Shown here piece after piece: positions 24,301-36,630 of a DNA stretch of 64,000 nucleotides. Numbering within the stretch: the first letter of the stretch is position 1; each line of letters begins with the position of its first letter. Below the pieces are notes generated by a model that did not search any database, was not told the DNA's origin, and saw nothing but the letters and a program-made list of their open reading frames with translations. Source of the stretch: Drosophila persimilis (Eukaryota; Arthropoda; Insecta; Diptera; Drosophilidae); contig NW_020825289.1 of assembly GCF_003286085.1 (NCBI RefSeq), positions 5,642,001-5,706,000 on the forward strand, read 5' to 3'. The position numbers and the translations under genes were made by a program.

Positions 24301-27300
24301 TTGTCTTAGATCAAGGATAATCGACGTGCGGACAAAATCTCAGCTGGACCACAATCTCATATACTGGAGGGCGTGACCTGGGACGAAGCGAACCGCATCA
24401 AAGATGCCACTGTCTCGCAGGCCGGTGATCACGTGGTGCTAATGGGTGCCGCCTCCAAGGGAATCATTCAGCGGGGCTTCCAGCACAATGCGACTGTCTA
24501 CAAGGCGCCATACGCCAAGAATCCCTTCGACAATGTGACCGACGATGAGCTGAATGAGTACAAGCGGACGGTGGAGCGCAAAAAGAAGAGCATTCATGGC
24601 GAATGTAAGTGTGCATCTAAGATCCTGTCTGTTATACATCATTCACTCAAATATTGGTACCTCTTTCAGACACCGATACGGACTTTTCGGAATCAGAGGC
24701 TCTTAACTCGATGCAGGCAGCGGGAGCTTTGGCTCATGCCAAACACGCACAGAGCGAACCCGAGACGGGTATGTCACGGTCGTGCCATCCGTTTGGCTAC
24801 ATTTGGCTAGATCTGCATTAATAACCCTCCAAATCTGTTGTTTCCCATAACGTTTCTGTAATATTTTAGAACACCAAATTATCCAGATTCAAACGCAACA
24901 GGCGCCCATTCCCAGCCAAGCGGAAGTTGTATTGAGCGATGGTAAGTCCAGTCCATGTTCTCTGTTCCTATCCTTTTATGTTTTGCTACTATCCAGTTCA
25001 TATAATCGTGATCGTATGATTTACCATACTCCAATACCGAACACATCCATATAATGCTCAGAGTTATGTCTTTGCTTATCCATTATATGAACAAAATGTC
25101 AATTTTCAGATGTCTTATGTTTTTTTAATGAGTTAAGTCCTTATGTATTTCCTTTTTATCCCATTCCATTCCTCTGGATGCATTTGTTTTATGATTGTAT
25201 CAGTTTTTTACATGTTTAAGTTACATAAGTTACACGCAGAAACACGATAAATCTAACGAAGTTATTTGTTTTGTTTATTTTATGGATCTTCTAGTTTAAG
25301 GCATTTATTATAATTATTAGACTTCTAACATTTGATAACCTATTTTTTTCTTATGCTATTTTCCCCTCTTTATTTTTTTTATCTGCCTAACACAAACACA
25401 CACACGCCTATAAATGAATTTACAAAATAATGCTAAAAAAAACAAACCTATAGTTAACAAAAAAGTACTCGTAGCACTTGACACAGTCTCGACTTCGTTT
25501 CTGTGAGGAAAATTGTTTAATACTTTCACTCCACTGCTGTCTCTACTGTACACCACTTATTCTGCAGTTTGAAAGCTCCTAGCCAACGGTCCTAAAACTG
25601 TTTTAGTTAGTTATACTAACTAGATGTAGATATCGGTATTTTTGGATACTAATTATACGTACTAGTCGTGTTACTCTCCTATATTTGTATATTACATACT
25701 TTAAATACTTTTCGGTGCCAAGGAAGAACAGCCAACTGTTGTATGCCGTGTATTAAATGAGTATTATTTTCAACGATGAACTGAAAATCACAGCACAACA
25801 ACAACTACTACGCACAACAAAAAAGCTAAGCTATAGATCAGATCAGATCGGAACGCATTCTCCTTTGCAGAAAATCCATCTAGTACAGTCCGTTTGCCAG
25901 TTCAGTATTTAAAAACATTCCTCTGCCTTGAATATAAATTCATTTGATAAAAACTGTGTGTAGGGGTGTGCGAATAAAACCGATTACAAATGTAATATAA
26001 ATATAGTGTAAAGAATAAACCAGACCAACCATCAACAACAAGAACCAACCAGCCCCGAAGCTCTCAGCAGAACACAAAACTTGTACTTCTACTACCACTA
26101 CATACAAATACCACCTTTTCTACTACTACTACCAACACTACTACTACTTCTACTACTTCTGCTGCTGCGCTCTATAGTGTAACCACAAAGTCAGGCTAAG
26201 AACAGCTAAACAAAAAAAAAAAACACTTATTTTTGAGCTAGAGGTGAGTGCAGCCCCGAAAGGTTTAGTGTGTAGAAACCAAAGCCATCACAAATCGAAC
26301 AAATTTACTCGTAGTATATACTATATAGTTTATAGAAAGCAAAAGAACAGAACATCCGCATCTGCACACTAAACCCCATTCGACATGACATGTTAACCGC
26401 TGCCGCCTTGCCTTGCCACAGAACTTTCTGCTCGGCTCTGCTCTGCTCTGCCCTGTTCCGTTTGGTTTTATTTTGTGTTGCCATTCAGAGCCGATCAATT
26501 CTTTATTCTTCTGGCCATTCTAGCTTCATTGTCCAAGGAATTCTTTGGCTTTTGCACAGCTGTTTTTGTTTAAGCCTTTTAGTCGATACTAATGCACATC
26601 TATGCAGCATGCTTGCTTATCCAGTACTAAACCTAGACACCTTTCAGCTCACTTTCTACACTAAGTATTTCTAGTTTTAAGGCATTCAATTTAAGGGCTT
26701 TACTCTAGACGCCGTTTTTGTGTGTTTGCCATGCCATTTAATTGTTTTATTTGATTTCTCAATACTGTTTTAGCCACACTTAGTTTTATAAATGGCGAAC
26801 GCTCTCACACAGCAACAAATCGCAAGCCGCCAACAGGCCGAGGTAACAAAAATTCCCCCCTCCACCCAAAAAAAAGAAAAGAAAAAAAAACCGAAGGGTT
26901 TCCTTCAATGTACTCAGGCTGTACGCCCAGGAACGCCCATGTATATATAATCCCAACTAATTAATTGGTGTATATTTGTATGCAAAGATAACCCTTCTAT
27001 ATACTCGTATATAATCCACCAAAACAAAGTCACCGAAACAAAAGCACCCGAACTAAACCCTAGCTCTAGTCCATCCATAACATCGATCTAATTCAGCAAT
27101 TCAGTTCATACTCTGGTTAGACGATAGAATATATCATTCAGAACTATTCGGTTTGGTGGAAGCAATCGTATTACCCCTTGCTATGGCAATGGCCAGGAAT
27201 ATTTATTATTTGTACTCAAGTTTCAGCCTAGGTACAGCCCCCTTGGATATACACACACTCTTATACATCCAAACGAACAAAAAATACGTATCGAAATCTA

Positions 27301-30300
27301 TCTATGTATGTACTACTCTCCCCTGCCCTCGTATGTATTCATCGAGTCCCAGACTCCCTTTACGTATTTTGCCATAGATACTAATTGTACACCTCTTTGG
27401 CTCTTCTCTCCATATTTTCGTCTTGCATTGTGAAGCTGTGCAAGTCCTTGGGAAGTCGTCCATGGGTAAGGAGACCGAGACACCCACCAGTTCAGATGCG
27501 AACAGCCACGGGCATGAGCTGGACAAGGAGAATAACCGTATTCGGAATAGAAGCGTCTCTTCGACTAGCAAGTGTCGCCGCGATCTATTCCCAGCGCCAA
27601 AGAGCGATCCTCCGTCGATTGAATTAGATATGGGGTCTGGGTCGGGCTCGGGATCGGGGTCTGGGGTGGCCGACTTGGCACAGCATCTGGTTCCTGTCCA
27701 GCAGGGGCAGGACCAGCTTTATTCCTATGTTTATGCGGCAGTTGCCGCCGCCTCCTTGGGGCAATGCGCTCAGCCGCAGATTTGCTCGGCCCTGCTGAGG
27801 ACCCTTCATACCGAGCAGTTGGTTAATCTGGCCGCCTACTATCGCAGCTCAAATGGCACGTCTAGTACGGGCACGGGCACAGGCTCCTCCAACATAGTCC
27901 GGCGCCCGCTGGAGCCGGCCAACACCAATCTCATTCACCCGCCGTACCGCACCCACTCGCACTTTGGATTCCAGTCCCCCCGTCAGATGCCATGCGCGGC
28001 CCACAAGCATCTGCCAGGACGCGACGGTTTGGCCGCACTGGGCTACCGGCCCATGCAGCGGGCCATCAGTTACGAGGAGATCTTCGCCAGTCCCCGCTAC
28101 GAGCAGCTCTGCCAGCCCTGCATCGACAAGCTGCTGCGCCTCAAGCCGGAGTTGCAGCGCGTGCGCGGACCCAACAGTGGCTCCTGCGAGGAGGATCTGG
28201 CCAGCATGGGCAGCAGCAGTGTCACGCCCAAGCAGCAAAGGAAGGCGCCACTGCCAGAGATACCCGGATTCGGGCACCAAGATGCCAGCACGCAGACCTC
28301 GCTTCAGTCCACGAACTTTCTCAGCGAAATCGAACGCTTCAACTTCTCCGAGGAGTCGACGAATCTGGGCTTCACGCCAGGTGTGGTGGCCATCACCAGT
28401 GATTTTAGTTTGCCAGGCTTGGAGGGCAGTCCGGGCGCCAGTGCGACGAGTGCCCCGCCGCCCAGAGCTTATCCCCCAATGGAGCCGCGAACGGGCACAA
28501 ACATCACCGAAGTGTGGAACTTTGGCAACTGGCAGGAGCCAACGAATCGGAATACAGAGGATGCTGCCGATGGGGAGTCGGAGTTCCGCCAACAGCCGCT
28601 TACCGAGCGTCGGATTACCCTGGAGATCACGCAACACTTCCAGCCCACTGGAGAGGCGCAGAGGCAGGACCAGGAAGAGGAGCAGGAGCAGGAACAGGGG
28701 CGCCAACTAATGCCACGAGATGAGCGCCAGCGCCGCAAGTCCGAGTTCCAGGAACTCTGGCAGGACCACGTCCAGTACTTTGGGGACAAGGAGAAGATGC
28801 AACAGGAGCCGCCGTCCAGGACAGAGCACACACTGAAGGTGAGCCTGGATGAGCAGGAGGTCAGGGCTTTGCGGGCCAATGGCTGGCTAGACCATGAGGG
28901 GGACCCAGAGACGGAGGAGAATCCAGTTCCGATCGCTGAAGATGTGTCGCTCCTTCCGCAGGATGACAATACCGCAATGACTGACAATACGGCGAATGAT
29001 CTGCCGCAAATCCTGCAAGATTTCGAGGATAGTCTCAGCCTGGCCGGCGAAAACCTGCAGAAACTGGTGGCAACCACCAAAAGGCTTCAACCCCTGGAGT
29101 TGGATGACACTGAGGTGCCAGAAACTGGCACGCTCTTCCGATCGATCAGCCTGGAGAACATTGCGAATGCCAACGACTCGGTTTGCCTGGTGGAGCGGGC
29201 GACGGAGCTAGCCGACGACACGAGCGATTCATCTAACGAGTCCATCATCCACTTTGAAGAAAAGCGTGACGATGAGAAGCCTGTCACACCCGTTCCGAAC
29301 GACCCGGAAGAGGCCACTGAAAAGGAGAGGGTCCAGATTGAACGCAACGATGAAAAGGATGTCGATGAGAATGAGAACGAGATCGAGACAGGGACAGAGT
29401 TCGAAGGCTTCACCAGTAGCTCTGAGTCGGCCGAAACGACCGAGGCAGAGCCCTTCCATGGGGAGGAGATTCCTGCAAGATTCCAACCCCCGCAGGACAT
29501 CGAGAATTTCTCACCGATCGAGCTGGAAATCCTGAGGCGCATCGAGGAGGACAAACTCAAGGAGAGCGATCCCATCTTTGTCAAAATTGATGACAGCATT
29601 CGCAACAAGCTGACGCCCAAGAAGCTGGAGGATCTGGTCCGCGAGGGGATGCTCCGCACCTGCACGAACGTCTACACCTGTCCGGGTCCGAGTACGAGTC
29701 GGATTTCAACCAGCACAAACTCGGCCCTGTCCATGCACCACATCAGTGCGCCGTGCAGTTCCACGGCCCACAAGCACCTGGTGACGCGACCCTGCCTTCG
29801 ATTATCGCAGTCTTTGTCAAATTCCCAGCCACAGCATCAGGAGGAGGAGGAGCAGTCGGAGGAGAGGGACCGCCTGGACACCCAGCCGAGTAGCCCTCTG
29901 AAGCGTACCATCTCCTCCACGACCTTCGTGTGCCGTCGCAGTCCCAACAGGAAGCGCAATTTCATCCAGGAGAACATCCGCAATGTCGGCAGGCCGCGAT
30001 CGGCCACAAGGCCAACGACCAGCTCGATCAAAAAGCAAAGAACTATGTCACAGGCCAGGAGCGCTGCCAGCGTGTCGTCCGTGTGCACCTTCGAGATCGG
30101 CCAGCGGGACAACGGGTCTCGTCTTTGGGTGTCCCTACCCACGCCACCGCGTGCCCAGAACCGGAATGCTGCAAGCAGTCCAAGCACTCCGCGCCAAATG
30201 CCACGCAGTCCGCACTCGCCCCATAACAAGCGACGCAAAGCGGGTGTTTTTCTTACGCCTGTGCGGCGTTGCGCCATGAATCCGGCCTTGAACCTCGATC

Positions 30301-33300
30301 GGATCTCGTCGGACACATCGCTGAACTACTCCGTGGATCGCACGCTCTCGAGCAGCACGTTCTGCGTGCCTACAGAGGGTGAGCCCGAGGCGGATAACGT
30401 TTCGACAACAACATTCGAGGTGGACTGCAGTCAGGATCAGGAGCAGGGGCAGGAGGATCAAAGACCAGTCTCCACACAAAATGAATCTTCAGCAGCTATG
30501 GGAGCAGACGTTGGGAATGCCACCGCATGCAGCATTTACTACAGTGTCAATGACAACACTCAGGATCAGAGTCACGAATCGGTGCAAACTTTAAGCGATA
30601 GATCCCTGACAAGCGATGAACAGCCAACGGAAGGGGAGACTGCCGGTGATGGCCAGGATGACACTAGAAATGATGACACAGATTCGACTAAAGACTCCTC
30701 CCACGTAATAGAAGATGATACTGAGACATCCTGCAAGAGTTCCGAAGGGATACAATCAATTGAGTTCGAAGTTCAAGAGGCAGAAACCCAGACAAATCTA
30801 GATGCCGCTGAAGAAGATTCATCCTCGTCGGATGGTCAATCGAATACGGAAGAGGAAGAAACCCCTTTAGAGGCCGAAGTAACTAATCGCGACTCGAATG
30901 CTAGTAGCTCTACTTCATTCAAAAGTGTTCTCGAAATGTCCGCTCAAAGTGGGGACGGAGACGAAGACACGGAGAGAGACACCGGAGGAACTCCAACGGA
31001 AAAGCAGCTTGTGGGCTCCGATGCCGAAGCAGATGAATCGAACGACGACGAAACGGATACAAAGAATACTTCCGATAAAGCGGAGGACAGTGAAGGGGAA
31101 CAAGAATCCAGTGTAATCGAAGAAGGTCTAAGACGGATTGAATCAGAACCGATCGATAATCATCCCACTGACACTGGAGACTCGACAAATGACGGGGAAA
31201 ACTCCGGCAATGTGGAAGAGATGCCTCCAACTAGTTTAACATTGGGGCTCACCGAAGAGGAACTTCACGACGAGGAGGAGGTGGGAGCGATGACCCCCCA
31301 GAGTATTGCCGCCGTCGAGGTGTTACATATGCCAGAATCTGAAACTGATAACGAAAGACCAGCAGATGCGTCAAAGGAAACCCAGAATCGCGTAACTGGG
31401 GAAGTAGGAACATCAGAGGAGTCTGATGACGATGAGGAAGTTGTCCTGGTAACGAATTGCACTTTACAGGGCACGCAAATCCATGTGTGGGAGAACGTGG
31501 TACAAGAAGAGGATGTGGATCCTACTCCGGACACGTTGAAACACGATAAAGATCTCGATAAACAAACGGATTAAACTGATTGATGGTCAAAACAGAGCCG
31601 AGCAAATCCCCAATATTTCTTTCCTTGTCCATCTATTTTTTTCCACTTTTCTTCTCCACATTTGCTGTGTCCAAGCAGTCAGTCCCCCAGGCCCCCGTCA
31701 GATATTTTTATTTTTATAGGTCTCAAAGGAATCACATATTTACAGTTTTTATGTACCCTATTGCTTGGCATGAATGGAATTTTTGAGTTGTAGCCTTGTT
31801 TATGTGCACTTTACATCGTATCATATGTATTCTAACCCACACAAAACACGATTAATTATTTGTATGTATGGCAAAGGGTTTGTATTGAATGAAAGTATCA
31901 AATAAAGATTTATTTTGTAATATATTTATTATTATTTAATTGGTTCAAGGTGTACAAATCCCCCAGAGGTCCCCCAGTGTTTGCGTTGAGTCCTGTGGGC
32001 AGCTACGTCGTACAATGTTAAATGTTTAATGTAATAAGTACAGTACATCGTATACTATTAAGTGGAATCCGGATACCATCGTCTGCGTCTGCGTTTTCGT
32101 CATTGTTTCGTGCAGTTTCCCCCTCTACATCCCTCCCCCACACACACCTACCAAGCATTTATACATACTCATACTCATACTCATCCCCCCCACGCCCAAC
32201 ATGCACATGCTCCCTCCCACTTTCTCACTTCCAGAGGTACGGTCTTATTTGACCCGGAAATATTCATTTCTGTGGGATCCCAGGCAGTACCTTGACGCCT
32301 GCGTCGGTGCCACCCATCGAGTGCAGCAGGTGAATGTAATACACAAGGTGGATACAGTCAGCAGGCACAACTATCCCCCCATCAACATCCACAACAACAT
32401 CAACCACAATACGACCATGGAGAACAATGCGACAAGCGCCTGGGTGGATCTGCCCAGCAGTACACCGCATCGAGGTCCCATCGTTAACTCTCCGAATGCC
32501 GGGGAGACGGTTCCATTCCGGACAATCTCTCACTATGGATTTAATTGTCCACTCAATAGTGCACCCAGCATCCTGCTCCATCCAGAACACAAATCCATTT
32601 GGCAAAATGTATCTGAGCAGCGGGAAAATGTGTTCTCTTTCATTAATCTGTCGATCTTGACCAAGGAGAATCGGAAGATGCTCGATGTCCTGGCAGCTGC
32701 AGCAACAACACCAACATCGGCGTCGACAGTCAAGCAGCAGCCATTGTCTTCACCCACCTATGTCTCGGAGAAGCAGATTCGATTGGAGCCAACGCCCCCG
32801 CAGAGGAAGCAGCGCGTTTACAGTGCCACGGCGAGCAGTGGCAGAAGCTTTGATGATTCTTTGGACGAGCTCGAGTCTATGTTCGAATCCATAACTATGG
32901 CCAGCCCCCAAAGACAGCCACAGTCACAAGACTATAGTCTCTATCGCAGCTATAACTTTCTGCCGAGAGACCATGCACTGTCAGTGGACACGGACGCGAA
33001 TGGAAACGGGGTGAAGCACAGCAGACGGCCCGAGGCAGAGCAGAGCATCTACCAAAACGGCGACGACAGCGGCTTGGGTAGGCGGCGGGAACGAACCACT
33101 ACGAGCAATGGTTCGTCTACGCAGGAGGCCGAGGCCTATACCCCGGGCAAACATGTCAGGCTGACCTTGAGCAGCTCGCCCCTGGCTGGCGCTACATCTC
33201 CGACCCCCACGACCATTGAGGTTCTGATCAATGTGTCGCTGCGCAACGCCGAGTGCGTCCAGACGGTGCAGACGCACGAGCAAGAGTTCCGGGCCAAACT

Positions 33301-34585
33301 GGAGAAGGTCATCGATGAAGAGATCCACTACATCTCGCAGCAGCTAGCCACGCGACAGCGAACCGCTCAGATACTCCAAGATCAGCCAGCCCCTACTCGT
33401 GCTCCGCTGGCCACGCCCACACCGTCCCAGTTGCTGCAGCGCAGCAATTCGGCACCGGTCCTGTGCCACGCCTACAGCTATGTGGACCTGGCCGAGACCG
33501 ATATGACTGGAAAGCCGTCGCCCTCAACTATTTCCGACAGTGGTGTCGGTGCCGGTGCAGCGTCCGGTTCGTCTCCATTGGTGTCCCCAGGGGAGGCTGA
33601 TCTGAATACCCATCTCAGCTCATTCGAGAATATGTTGCAGAGCTTGCTGAATAATGTTATTAAAGCCCATATGCTCCACAACCAGGCCTTCATCACGGAC
33701 TGTCGTGCGCGCTTTTCGCAGCTGTCCGAGGGTCTGGCCTCCTGCGGAATATCCCCCGTCAAGTCTCTCAATCATTACTAAATCATAATATTTGTGAATT
33801 TTTAAGTTTTTTTTATGTTTTATTTTTTTTTGTCTAAATTTGTTTTATTTCAAATATATTGTTTATTTACTGGATAAGTCGTAACTTAATTATTGCCCAG
33901 AACTCACTCAAACGCAATCACTATCGACGAACAGGTAACCATTTTGCATTTATCATTTATCGCCTGCTTTTGCTGTTGCACATGCACTTGTATGTTATTA
34001 TATTAGTTGTTGATCCTGCGCTGCATGTCCTTTCGTTTGTTCTAACCCTAACCCAAGGTCCATAAGTGTACTAACACACCTCACTAATACACCACTCGAT
34101 ACATCTAATTCTTGTGACAACCACTTACATATGTACATGTTTTAGTTAGATCCAAATTTGTGTGTTTGAATTTTGTGTGCGTTTCATAGCGGTGAAAAGA
34201 GAGTCTAATGAAATTGTATAACATATTCTGTGCGCGTCCACTGAGTTACATTTGTAGGAACCGCCAACCCCCGACCATTGAAAATCGTGCTAATCATGTG
34301 TGTTTACTCTTTGCCTTTCCCCCAGGTGAAAACGTGCAAAATGGCGACCACTCGGAGGCACACTTGAGCACCTTCTCCCAAAGCAGTAAAGAGGTAAGCG
34401 ATGATGACCTTAGCTTAGTAGTCGGCAAAACGAAAACGAAACTATACTCTCAATGTAAATTTATATTACAGTTCCAGGATGTGTCCACGGACGGATCGCC
34501 GAAGAAAGACAAAAAGAAGAAGAAGGGCCTGCGCACACCATCGTTTTTGAAAAAAAAGAAGGAGAAGAAGAAGGCCGAGGCCTAA
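21322..34585 (+). CDS. hts: Adducin, hu li tai shao (head, neck and MARCKS-tail isoform)
   Basis: Coding exons: 21322-21417, 21492-21975, 22051-22771, 22846-22969, 24136-24246, 24310-24604, 24670-24768, 24870-24941, 34326-34393 and 34472 (or 34478)-34585. All junctions are GT-AG and keep phase. The product is about 725-727 residues. The first coding exon starts at acceptor 21297, with 25 bases of leader before the ATG. Adducin caps and bundles actin and recruits spectrin. In flies it works in the fusome, oocyte, neuromuscular junction and membrane skeleton. Residues about 130-400 form the class II aldolase-like head (HAARPDIRCAIYIG; LLANHGALCCGETIEEAF). The neck ends in a phase-1 donor (GAT G|GTAAG at 24941). 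That donor can feed several alternative 3' exons listed separately, so this entry describes only the classic tailed form. Confidence 0.92.
22846..23065 (+). CDS. hts: hts short-adducin 3' end by read-through of a donor
   Basis: The coding exon normally ends at 22969 (ATCACAAAG|GTAGAG). If that donor is not used, the frame stays open for 31 more codons (VEIITFEDKHQTTT...) and stops at 23063-23065. An AATAAA lies at 23401. The product would be about 506 residues and lack the rest of the neck and tail, like the ShAdd isoform known in D. melanogaster (about 495 residues as I recall). Start of the entry is the acceptor of this exon. Confidence 0.65.
23401..23406 (+). terminator. Poly(A) signal for the short adducin transcript
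   Basis: AATAAA about 340 bases after the read-through stop codon at 23065 and before the next coding exon at 24136. Confidence 0.5.
23407..24135. other. hts: hts intron after the short-isoform end
   Basis: AT-rich sequence with long T runs and no supported gene. Confidence 0.5.
24942..26773. other. hts: hts intron before the cassette exon
   Basis: About 1.8 kb, AT-rich, with a (CTA)n-like run of TACTACTAC near 26090-26160 and no supported coding exon. Confidence 0.5.
26774..26842 (+). CDS. hts: Candidate 69-nt cassette exon of hts
   Basis: A T-rich tract and ...ACTGTTTTAG| precede the segment and GGCCGAG|GTAACA follows it. Its length is 69, both ends are phase 1, and the frame is open for 23 codons (ATLSFINGERSHTATNRKPP...). 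This phase matches the donor at 24941 and the acceptors of all the downstream alternative exons. Inclusion would therefore add 23 residues between neck and tail without disturbing either. The composition (S, T, N, K, P) suggests a flexible linker. I cannot confirm usage from sequence alone. Confidence 0.55.
26843..27435. other. hts: hts intron before the 4.1 kb exon
   Basis: AT-rich sequence without a supported gene. It ends in the pyrimidine-rich acceptor of the long exon. Confidence 0.5.
27436..31574 (+). CDS. hts: hts giant alternative 3' exon, acidic C terminus
   Basis: A 4.1 kb exon with one open frame of 1379 residues when joined in phase 1 to the shared neck (donor at 24941). The acceptor is GTGAAG|CTGTGCAAG at 27435; a second in-frame AG nine bases on is also possible. 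The first part has a GSGSGSG run, then RSPSP-like basic and serine-rich segments around 29700-30300. The last 400 residues are very rich in D, E, S and T. No membrane segment or enzyme motif is visible. The resulting isoform would have about 2046 residues. It is clearly coding: about 4.1 kb without a stop, with biased composition. It carries its own stop and an AATAAA at 31901. I do not recognise the domain beyond its position in hts, and its function is unknown to me. Confidence 0.8.
31901..31906 (+). terminator. Poly(A) signal after the hts giant exon
   Basis: AATAAA about 330 bases after the stop at 31574, followed by a T/GT-rich stretch. Confidence 0.6.
32235..33781 (+). CDS. hts: hts ovarian ring-canal exon (HtsRC)
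   Basis: The acceptor CACTTCCAG| at 32234 joins in phase 1 to the neck donor at 24941, giving EVRSYLTRKYSFLWDPRQY... and 515 residues to the stop at 33779-33781. The full isoform would be about 1182 residues, close to the 1156 I recall for D. melanogaster Ovhts. That protein is cleaved in the germline into the fusome part HtsF and the ring-canal part HtsRC. The motif PEAEQ is present (33029-33043); as I recall it is the signal by which the Kelch-Cul3 ligase recognises HtsRC. The C-terminal 150 residues are predicted helical. The assignment as HtsRC rests on size, position and this motif. Confidence 0.85.
33782..34325. other. hts: 3' UTR of HtsRC form / last long intron of hts
   Basis: AT-rich, no supported gene. 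It contains two copies of TAACCC near 34043-34055, too few to mean a telomeric repeat. Confidence 0.5.
34326..34585 (+). CDS. hts: hts MARCKS-homology tail exons
   Basis: Two exons: 34326-34393 (GENVQNGDHSEAHLSTFSQ...) and 34472-34585. The second encodes a lysine-rich tail with GSPKKDKKKKKGLRTPSFL followed by a further K-rich run and the end AEA. This is the MARCKS-related domain of adducin that binds spectrin-actin, calmodulin and phosphoinositides. The serine in TPSFL is the conserved kinase site. Two acceptors six bases apart (ACAG at 34471 and CCAG at 34477) would include or drop the dipeptide FQ. The intron between the exons is 78 bases, a multiple of three, and stop-free. Confidence 0.88.
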
Positions 34586-36420
34586 GCTGATGCTGGTGCT
34601 GATCTAGAGCGGCATCCGTAGCAGCAACACCACAGCAATAGCAATCATTACACCCACCCAACAGCAAACAGCGGGTAAACGCGGGGACAAGAACAATGTG
34701 TAACCGAGGGCACTAAGAGAATAAACGATATGATGAAACGACGAAAAATAAACAATAACCAGAGCGAAGCAAGCATTGCACGAGAGAAAAGAAGAGAATA
34801 GAAGAGAAGAGGCATAAACCAGCAACAAATGAGCAGCTAAAGTTGATCAAGACGCAACTAAGAAGTAACCGAAGGCAGCAGTTCAATCAATTAGCATTCA
34901 CAGCTATACATACATATATCTTCTAATATAATATAAATCTATTTTTTAATTTATACGATTATCGCAGCACACACAATCTGCAACGCAAACCACATAATTT
35001 TGTATGATAAAAAGAGACTTTACCGAAATTCTCAAATTCGCATGCAATACCCGACCCCAATCCCGACCCAACCACCCCGACAGACACGCGGGCCGCTTCG
35101 TTCTATGCGAGAAGCGGGGAAATCTTCTAGATTTATTAGCGCTTAAATATACATACTACGTAAACCACATTACATAGTAATCAAACATAACAACAACATA
35201 AGCAGAAACACTTATTAATGAAGTGCGAAAGAAACGAGACTTTTGTTTTGAAGAATTGGAAATTTTTGTGCACACATAGAAGCAGACGCAGACGCAGACG
35301 ACGAGTGTGTTATTTGAGGGAGCTTGCACTCAACATAATACTTAAACGCAATATTTTTTTATAAACGCAATAAAATTGATCAAATGAAACAACACTTTGA
35401 TATTCTTTACATGTGTATGTTTTGTGTTTTTTTAGTTGTGTTAGTTCATTCAAAAAAGTGAATATAATAGGTACATGTTTGTATACATGCAGCAATTGTA
35501 TTAGGTTTTTATATAAATAATTATATACTGTTTATACATAAATACACACGCAACATATATATTTATAAAAACAAATAAATTATGGAGAAAATACAAAACA
35601 CAAAACAGCACACTCTCATATGTATGTAAAGCCGAGCGATAAATGCAGAGGAAAGCAGAAAGAAAACCAATCGCAGAAAATTAAGAGAGTCGAGTCCCGT
35701 GAGATATACAGCATTTCTTTTGTAAGTAGATGTGCTGCATCGAAAATACATGCATATGTACGTTCGATAACTACACTCCAGAAAAGTATACATATATGAC
35801 TGCCATAGCATGTAAAGCCTAAAGGCACAATTTAATCGCATTTCAAATAATAACTAGCATTAAAACTAAAGCCAATCAAATCAATCAAATGTTTCTGCTT
35901 TTCCCGCCCGCTTATCCACACAAATACACCGACACCCACACCCACAATACTAGGACACACTCGATACTCTATATACACAACACACACGAATGCATGCATT
36001 GCGGAGCCTTAGACAAAAACGACAGAATAAATATTTATGATAATTACGAGTATACATATATAAAGAAAGAGAAACTTTAAATGATATGATTGTTTGCACA
36101 ACGACAGAAGCTTATTTCTAGCAACTTTTTGCGTCATCGAAGCAAAAGAGTTTGTTTTGTAGAATTCTCTCGTTAGACTTAACTTAGAAATTTGTCAATA
36201 TTCTCAATCTCTGTGCAAATAATAAAAGGAAACTTAAAGAAAAAAGCAAGAAAACGCTGGACAGCTGTTTCTTAAAATTCGTTTAGATCTTAAGCAAATG
36301 CATATAATTATATATAAAATCGTATTATACAAAATGTACAACACACACACGACACACGAACAGAATAAATAAACACTTGGAAATTGTACAAAATTCGAAA
36401 ATCACTTGGATATCATACAA
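34586..36420 (+). other. hts: Long 3' UTR of hts tail isoforms
   Basis: About 1.8 kb, AT-rich, with several AATAAA hexamers (for example 35577, 36222 and 36364). I see no gene. ORFs here are short and low-complexity. Confidence 0.6.
36364..36369 (+). terminator. Distal poly(A) signal of hts
   Basis: Last AATAAA before the cer promoter. Confidence 0.5.
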
Positions 36421-36630
36421 ATTTTTTGTAAACTTCTACTGCCCTCCTTTTTGTTGCTGTAAAAAGTTCATTAAGTCGAGAGCGTACTGTTCCATACGGT
36501 TTTCAACTAGGTGGCACCTCTGACCGAATATTCTTTCTTTGTTTGGTTCGACGATTGCTGACTCGGAGAAAAACAAAGCCTCAGTATCGAAATAAGAATT
36601 TAGTCAGTCAGAAAAATAAAGGGCGTCAAC

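Noticed and set aside
27624..31230. Long antisense ORFs (up to 285 codons) opposite the hts giant exon
   Set aside because: They mirror the codon composition of the sense frame, are interrupted, and lack splice or promoter support.
34043..34055. TAACCCTAACCC, telomere-like repeat
   Set aside because: Just two units, and Drosophila telomeres are not made of this repeat.
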